A stretch of DNA of 64,000 nucleotides, taken from VFZP01 sp043755595. GTDB taxonomy: Bacteria; Acidobacteriota; Terriglobia; Bryobacterales; Bryobacteraceae. Position 1 is the stretch's first letter, and every line of letters begins with the position of its first letter. Shown here in pieces: positions 60,990 to 64,000 of this stretch. A program made the position numbers and the translations under genes. The DNA is taken from assembly GCA_043755595.1 (NCBI GenBank), contig JAYUSQ010000308.1, positions 1 through 64,000 of the forward strand. The letters are read 5' to 3'. A model generated the notes under the pieces. That model had not been told where the DNA came from, ran no database searches, and was given only the letters and a program-made list of their open reading frames with translations.

Positions 60990-61964
60990 CTACTGGTTCT
61001 GCGGCGGCGCGGCAGCGCCACGGCCGTTGCCGACAATTTCAACCGTCTTCTGATTGCCACGGATGACTACGACCGAATCGGGCACCGAAGGCGGCGCGAT
61101 CGCCACCGGCGGAGCCACGGGCTTGGCGTCGGAAACCACGATCGGGCGCGGACGCGGACGCTTGGGTTGGTCTTCGTCTTCGCCGGAGTCGTTCCAATCC
61201 TTTGACTGAGTCACGATTGAACCTCGGCCGGCGGCGGCGGCGCCGGAGACCTTGTAAAGATCGGTCATCTTCTGGCCCCGAGTCGATGAGACGGTTCCGT
61301 CCGACGCGCTCCGCAACACCAGCTGAATCTTAGCTTCGTTGCCGGCGAGCGTTAGGATTTCCGCCTGCTCGGGGGTGACCAGAAGGGTCACGACCGGGGT
61401 GTTGATCGCTTGGCCGCGCGGGTCAGCCTGAAGCGTCTGGCCTGCCGTCAACACCGAGATATTCTGGAGCACCGTGCGAGTCACTGTATTGTTGCCTTCG
61501 GCGTTTGGCGGCCTGCCAGTCACCAAGACATCCACTTTCATACCAGGCAAGACAAAGCCAGCCACGCCAACGACGTCGTTGACGCGGACCGAGACCGCTC
61601 TCATGCCAATCGGGATCTGCGCTACCGGCCCCACGCCTGCGCCTCGGGCGGCAAGCCGTCCGTCAAGAATGGGCTCTTCAAACAAAATGTTGCTGACCAC
61701 CGGACGGTCAATCACTTCCTCAGGCTTGCTGAAAGCCCCCTTAGGAAAGGCCGACACAGGGATTTTGGTCACCTTAATGTCGTCCGGTTTCACTGTCACG
61801 CCGACAGGCAGGGGCTTAGCCGCCACCACAATGTCCTGCAGCTCGGTCTGTTCCTGCTTCTTTGCCGGGCCGCCGGCCTTCGCCGACAACTGGTAGAAGA
61901 TGCTGGAGACCACCAAAGCGAAAACCAGGCTCACTCCGAGAACCGTTAAGAACCTACGATCCAT
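60990..61964 (-). CDS. cpaB: Flp pilus assembly protein CpaB/RcpC
   Basis: A 324-residue protein with an N-terminal anchor (FLTVLGVSLVFALVVSSIFY), a SAF domain (VVAAKPLPVGVTVKPDDIKV) and the RcpC-specific part (GMRAVSVRVNDVVGVAGFVL, PGMKVDVLVTGRPP). It stabilises the secretin in the periplasm. The C-terminal tail (about 70 residues) is proline-rich with acidic patches and not conserved. Second in the operon after the prepilin peptidase. Confidence 0.92.
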   Translation of the reverse strand: MDRRFLTVLGVSLVFALVVSSIFYQLSAKAGGPAKKQEQTELQDIVVAAKPLPVGVTVKPDDIKVTKIPVSAFPKGAFSKPEEVIDRPVVSNILFEEPILDGRLAARGAGVGPVAQIPIGMRAVSVRVNDVVGVAGFVLPGMKVDVLVTGRPPNAEGNNTVTRTVLQNISVLTAGQTLQADPRGQAINTPVVTLLVTPEQAEILTLAGNEAKIQLVLRSASDGTVSSTRGQKMTDLYKVSGAAAAGRGSIVTQSKDWNDSGEDEDQPKRPRPRPIVVSDAKPVAPPVAIAPPSVPDSVVVIRGNQKTVEIVGNGRGAAAPPQNQ

Positions 61965-61976
61965 ATCTCACCTCTC

Positions 61977-62468
61977 CTATTTCGCCGACAAAAGGGTCAG
62001 CCATACGCCCATCGCTATCGCCGGCGCATACGGAATGCTTGCCGGACCCGCTTTTTCCTGCTGGCCGGGCGCCAGCCATCGGCGAGCCGCCGAAAAACCC
62101 AGTACGCCCGCAGCGAGCAACCCGCCCGTGAGCGCCGTCCAAAAGGCGGCTTGCAGCAGACGGCCGGCGCCTAACATCGCACCAAAGCCAGCCATCAGCT
62201 TGACGTCTCCCCCGCCCATGCCACCGAGTAAGTAAAAAATCATGAACACGCCAAATCCCGCCGCCGCGCCTAGCAAGCCATACCCAATACCGATCCAGCC
62301 TTTAGCGAACACCTGGCAACCCAGACCAGCCGCCAATGCCGCCAGTACGATCCAGTTGGAAATCGTCCTGCGGAATAAATCCTCGACCGACGCCGCCAAA
62401 CCAATCAACCCTGCGGCCCACCACTCTAAGCGGGCCAACTCCAGGAGCTCAGGCGAAACGGTGGTCAC
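61977..62468 (-). CDS. cpaA: Prepilin peptidase CpaA/TadV
   Basis: A 163-residue A24 aspartic peptidase. The two aspartates of the active site are visible in ASVEDLFRRTISNW and GGMGGGDVKLMAGFG. About six hydrophobic helices are seen. It cleaves the leader of Flp prepilins and pseudopilins. The start GTG at 62468 overlaps the stop of the 68-aa ORF as GTGA. No pilin substrate gene is visible in this window. Confidence 0.9.
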   Translation of the reverse strand: MTTVSPELLELARLEWWAAGLIGLAASVEDLFRRTISNWIVLAALAAGLGCQVFAKGWIGIGYGLLGAAAGFGVFMIFYLLGGMGGGDVKLMAGFGAMLGAGRLLQAAFWTALTGGLLAAGVLGFSAARRWLAPGQQEKAGPASIPYAPAIAMGVWLTLLSAK

Positions 62469-62671
62469 TGGCGATCTCCTTCGCCAGGGGCCGAACGCCG
62501 CATCAGCCCAGGGGCCACGAACCCGCCGCGCAGGGCAAACTCAGCCAATCCGACGCCGGAAGGCATACTCCAGTTCGCAACCGGAACCGCGCTCGGGCGT
62601 TGTCTGGCGCGGCGCGAGCGCTCTTGGGAGCGGCGAGTTTTGGCGATGAGCGCTGACGAGGGTGATTTCAT
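62465..62671 (-). CDS. Small ORF (68 aa) at the start of the Tad operon
   Basis: A 68-residue, highly basic ORF (KTRRSQERSRRARQRP) followed by GVGLAEFALRGGFVAPG. It has no clear Flp-pilin hydrophobic helix. An AGGAG lies about 12 nt before its ATG, and its stop overlaps the GTG of cpaA by 4 nt, which is why I list it. It could be a real operon gene, a leader peptide, or chance. I do not recognise it. Confidence 0.35.
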   Translation of the reverse strand: MKSPSSALIAKTRRSQERSRRARQRPSAVPVANWSMPSGVGLAEFALRGGFVAPGLMRRSAPGEGDRQ

Positions 62672-62712
62672 TAGGAAACGGTCACTCCTATAGGAATTTC
62701 GGACGCGGGGGC

Positions 62713-64000
62713 CTAGTTCATTAGTGCTGGGTCAGGGAAATTTTTCCGGACCTCCGCCGATATCGGCGGTCTTGAGGTAAGGCGCTCAAACAAAAGGGTT
62801 TTTCCATCATCCGCCACCAGGCGCCAGGATTTGTCTTCCTTAAGCAAACTGGCGAGCGACCAACCGGAGGGTACTAAAGCCCGGTCGAACTTGTGGCGTT
62901 CAAGAATTTGCCGCCAGTCATGAGAACCACCTGAGAGGCGCAAATACTCTTCACCTAGTTTGGCGCCATAAAAATCGCTCCGGCCGTCAAAAAACACCCG
63001 TTGTGAGGGGTAGAAACGGTAGATCATGTAGTCGGCCCACTGATCGGAAGTCAGGAGCCGCCCGGTGCGCAACAGCGTTTGATGGCGGTTGATGAGATCG
63101 ACGGGAAAGCGATAGCCGGGAAAGTCAGACGGCCATTTGACCGGCAGCGCCGCAATCAAAAGGATGGAGAGAGCGACGGCGGCTGGCCAAACGCTGGTCC
63201 ATTCAAAGCTAGGCCTCATGTCCGCCGCCAGCGAATTCAGAATCTTACGGGTGCTCTTCTTGCCGCCTCCAGCTACCCACCATGTCCATAACCGGCTCGC
63301 CTCGTCGGCGACGATCGGCGCCGCCAAGGAAGAGAAAACCGTAATGTGGCGGACCGAACCGAGCGACTGATGGGCCCAAAACAAAACCAATAGAGCCTCC
63401 ACGACGCGGCGCCGGGCAAGCAGCATTGCTGCCGCCATCAGGCCTATAAGCAGCAAAACCTCATACTGAAGCTGATTCTCGGAGCGAAAGCTGGGAGACT
63501 GAAATTCCTGAACCACCGAGCGGATGAAATCCGAACTCATGTATTCGATCACGTGCTTGTGCAAGCCCCAGCCGTAGGGGTTGACAAGGGTCGCCGCCGA
63601 GGTCGCCAACACCAGCAGGCCACCGCGGCCTAGCGTTCGCCAGTTTCGCAGTTGCCCCTCTAAGCACAGCTCGGCAGCGCCGCCAATCAGGAATAATCCT
63701 GTGCAAGCCACCCAGGCCAACACGCCTCCGTGCAGATTGGTCCAGACCATCGTGATTGGCACGGAGATCCAAACCAGCTTCCCGGGAGAGCGGCGGTCTG
63801 CTTCGAGCAGCCAGAGGCAGATCGGCAGCAGCATTAACGTAAACAGATGGGGCCGCGCCAGATAATGCACTGTGCATGCCCCAATGGCGAGCAAGACAAA
63901 CAATTGGGCGCAAATCAAATTGGCGCCGCGCCAAAGCGAATAGCGCAACAGAATCGTCGCGAACAGACAGATCTGAACGGCCCCAAGCCAGGCTACGCCT
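62713..64000 (-). CDS. Large multi-pass membrane protein, partial
   Basis: The reading frame stays open from 62713 to the right edge (at least 429 residues), so the N-terminus lies outside; the TTG at 63948 is not a good start. It has about eight hydrophobic segments in the N-terminal 280 residues, an LARPHLFTLMLLPICLWLLE stretch and WTNLHGGVLAW (a WxNxHGG motif), then VNPYGWGLHKHVIEYM and a C-terminal soluble domain with DGRSDFYGAKLGEEYLRL. This resembles GT-C-like membrane proteins often found near glycan genes. Function not determined. Confidence 0.6.
   Translation of the reverse strand, partial: GVAWLGAVQICLFATILLRYSLWRGANLICAQLFVLLAIGACTVHYLARPHLFTLMLLPICLWLLEADRRSPGKLVWISVPITMVWTNLHGGVLAWVACTGLFLIGGAAELCLEGQLRNWRTLGRGGLLVLATSAATLVNPYGWGLHKHVIEYMSSDFIRSVVQEFQSPSFRSENQLQYEVLLLIGLMAAAMLLARRRVVEALLVLFWAHQSLGSVRHITVFSSLAAPIVADEASRLWTWWVAGGGKKSTRKILNSLAADMRPSFEWTSVWPAAVALSILLIAALPVKWPSDFPGYRFPVDLINRHQTLLRTGRLLTSDQWADYMIYRFYPSQRVFFDGRSDFYGAKLGEEYLRLSGGSHDWRQILERHKFDRALVPSGWSLASLLKEDKSWRLVADDGKTLLFERLTSRPPISAEVRKNFPDPALMN

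Noticed and set aside
62465..62671. Flp pilin
   Set aside because: The 68-aa ORF is strongly basic and lacks the hydrophobic Flp helix and the G/E-Y cleavage motif, so it was not called a pilin.

Overview
The window reads as a chromosomal segment of an acidobacterium, most likely the Bryobacterales/Solibacter group. The taxonomic basis is family content: a TIGR03437-type C-terminal domain protein, a carboxypeptidase-regulatory-domain TonB receptor, a Ser/Thr kinase with a TolB/PD40 propeller paired with an ECF sigma factor, ScyD/ScyE-like secreted protein remnants, and bacillithiol synthesis (bshC). The DNA is GC-rich except for an AT-rich pocket near 6.0-6.2 kb. No rRNA, tRNA, CRISPR array or transposase was seen.

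Layout. 1-5.5 kb: the edge of an AAA ATPase gene and a 22-bp triplicate repeat, then a full ISC iron-sulfur operon on the minus strand (iscR-iscS-iscU-iscA-hscB-hscA-iscX) that lacks a ferredoxin gene. 5.5-8.7 kb: an accessory pocket with a 45-aa ORF behind a strong promoter, a ribbon-helix-helix protein, an unfamiliar two-gene flavoprotein module, and a toxin-antitoxin pair whose toxin is frameshifted. 8.7-26.5 kb: a pentapeptide-repeat protein, then mostly housekeeping genes (membrane acyltransferase, LolA-like protein, SDF symporter, nadK, tlyA, ispA, an internally duplicated secreted protein, M1 peptidase, aldolase, bshC; on the plus strand cyaY-hemW-ltaE; then a cytochrome b/c fusion with its Rieske partner). 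26.5-32.2 kb: nitrogen control (glnD-glnB-amtB) divergent from a porin. 32.4-32.8 kb: hicBA.

33-47.6 kb: a Ser/Thr kinase and ECF sigma factor pair, a block of two decayed genes (ScyD-like and an O-methyltransferase with at least five frame changes), a cobalamin adenosyltransferase and glycosyltransferase, an ECF sigma/anti-sigma pair followed by a TonB-dependent receptor, and a convergent gene in which a pseudokinase domain is fused to a TonB C-terminal domain. 47.7-50.7 kb: a decaheme c-type cytochrome and a large outer-membrane barrel, organised like an MtrA/MtrB electron conduit. 50.8-54.6 kb: a small barrel protein and a YVTN/BACON/TIGR03437 secreted protein. 54.7-62.7 kb: a Tad (Flp) pilus operon (prepilin peptidase, cpaB, secretin, tadZ, cpaF, tadB, tadC) with two small companion ORFs and no recognisable pilin in the window. 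The window ends inside a multi-pass membrane protein.

Together the genes suggest a soil- or sediment-type heterotroph with strong Fe-S and heme investment, possibly able to move electrons across its outer membrane. The best candidates for something undescribed are the flavoprotein module at 6165-8143, the pseudokinase-TonB fusion at 45992-47275, the porin-cytochrome pair, and the duplicated secreted protein at 15916-17061.
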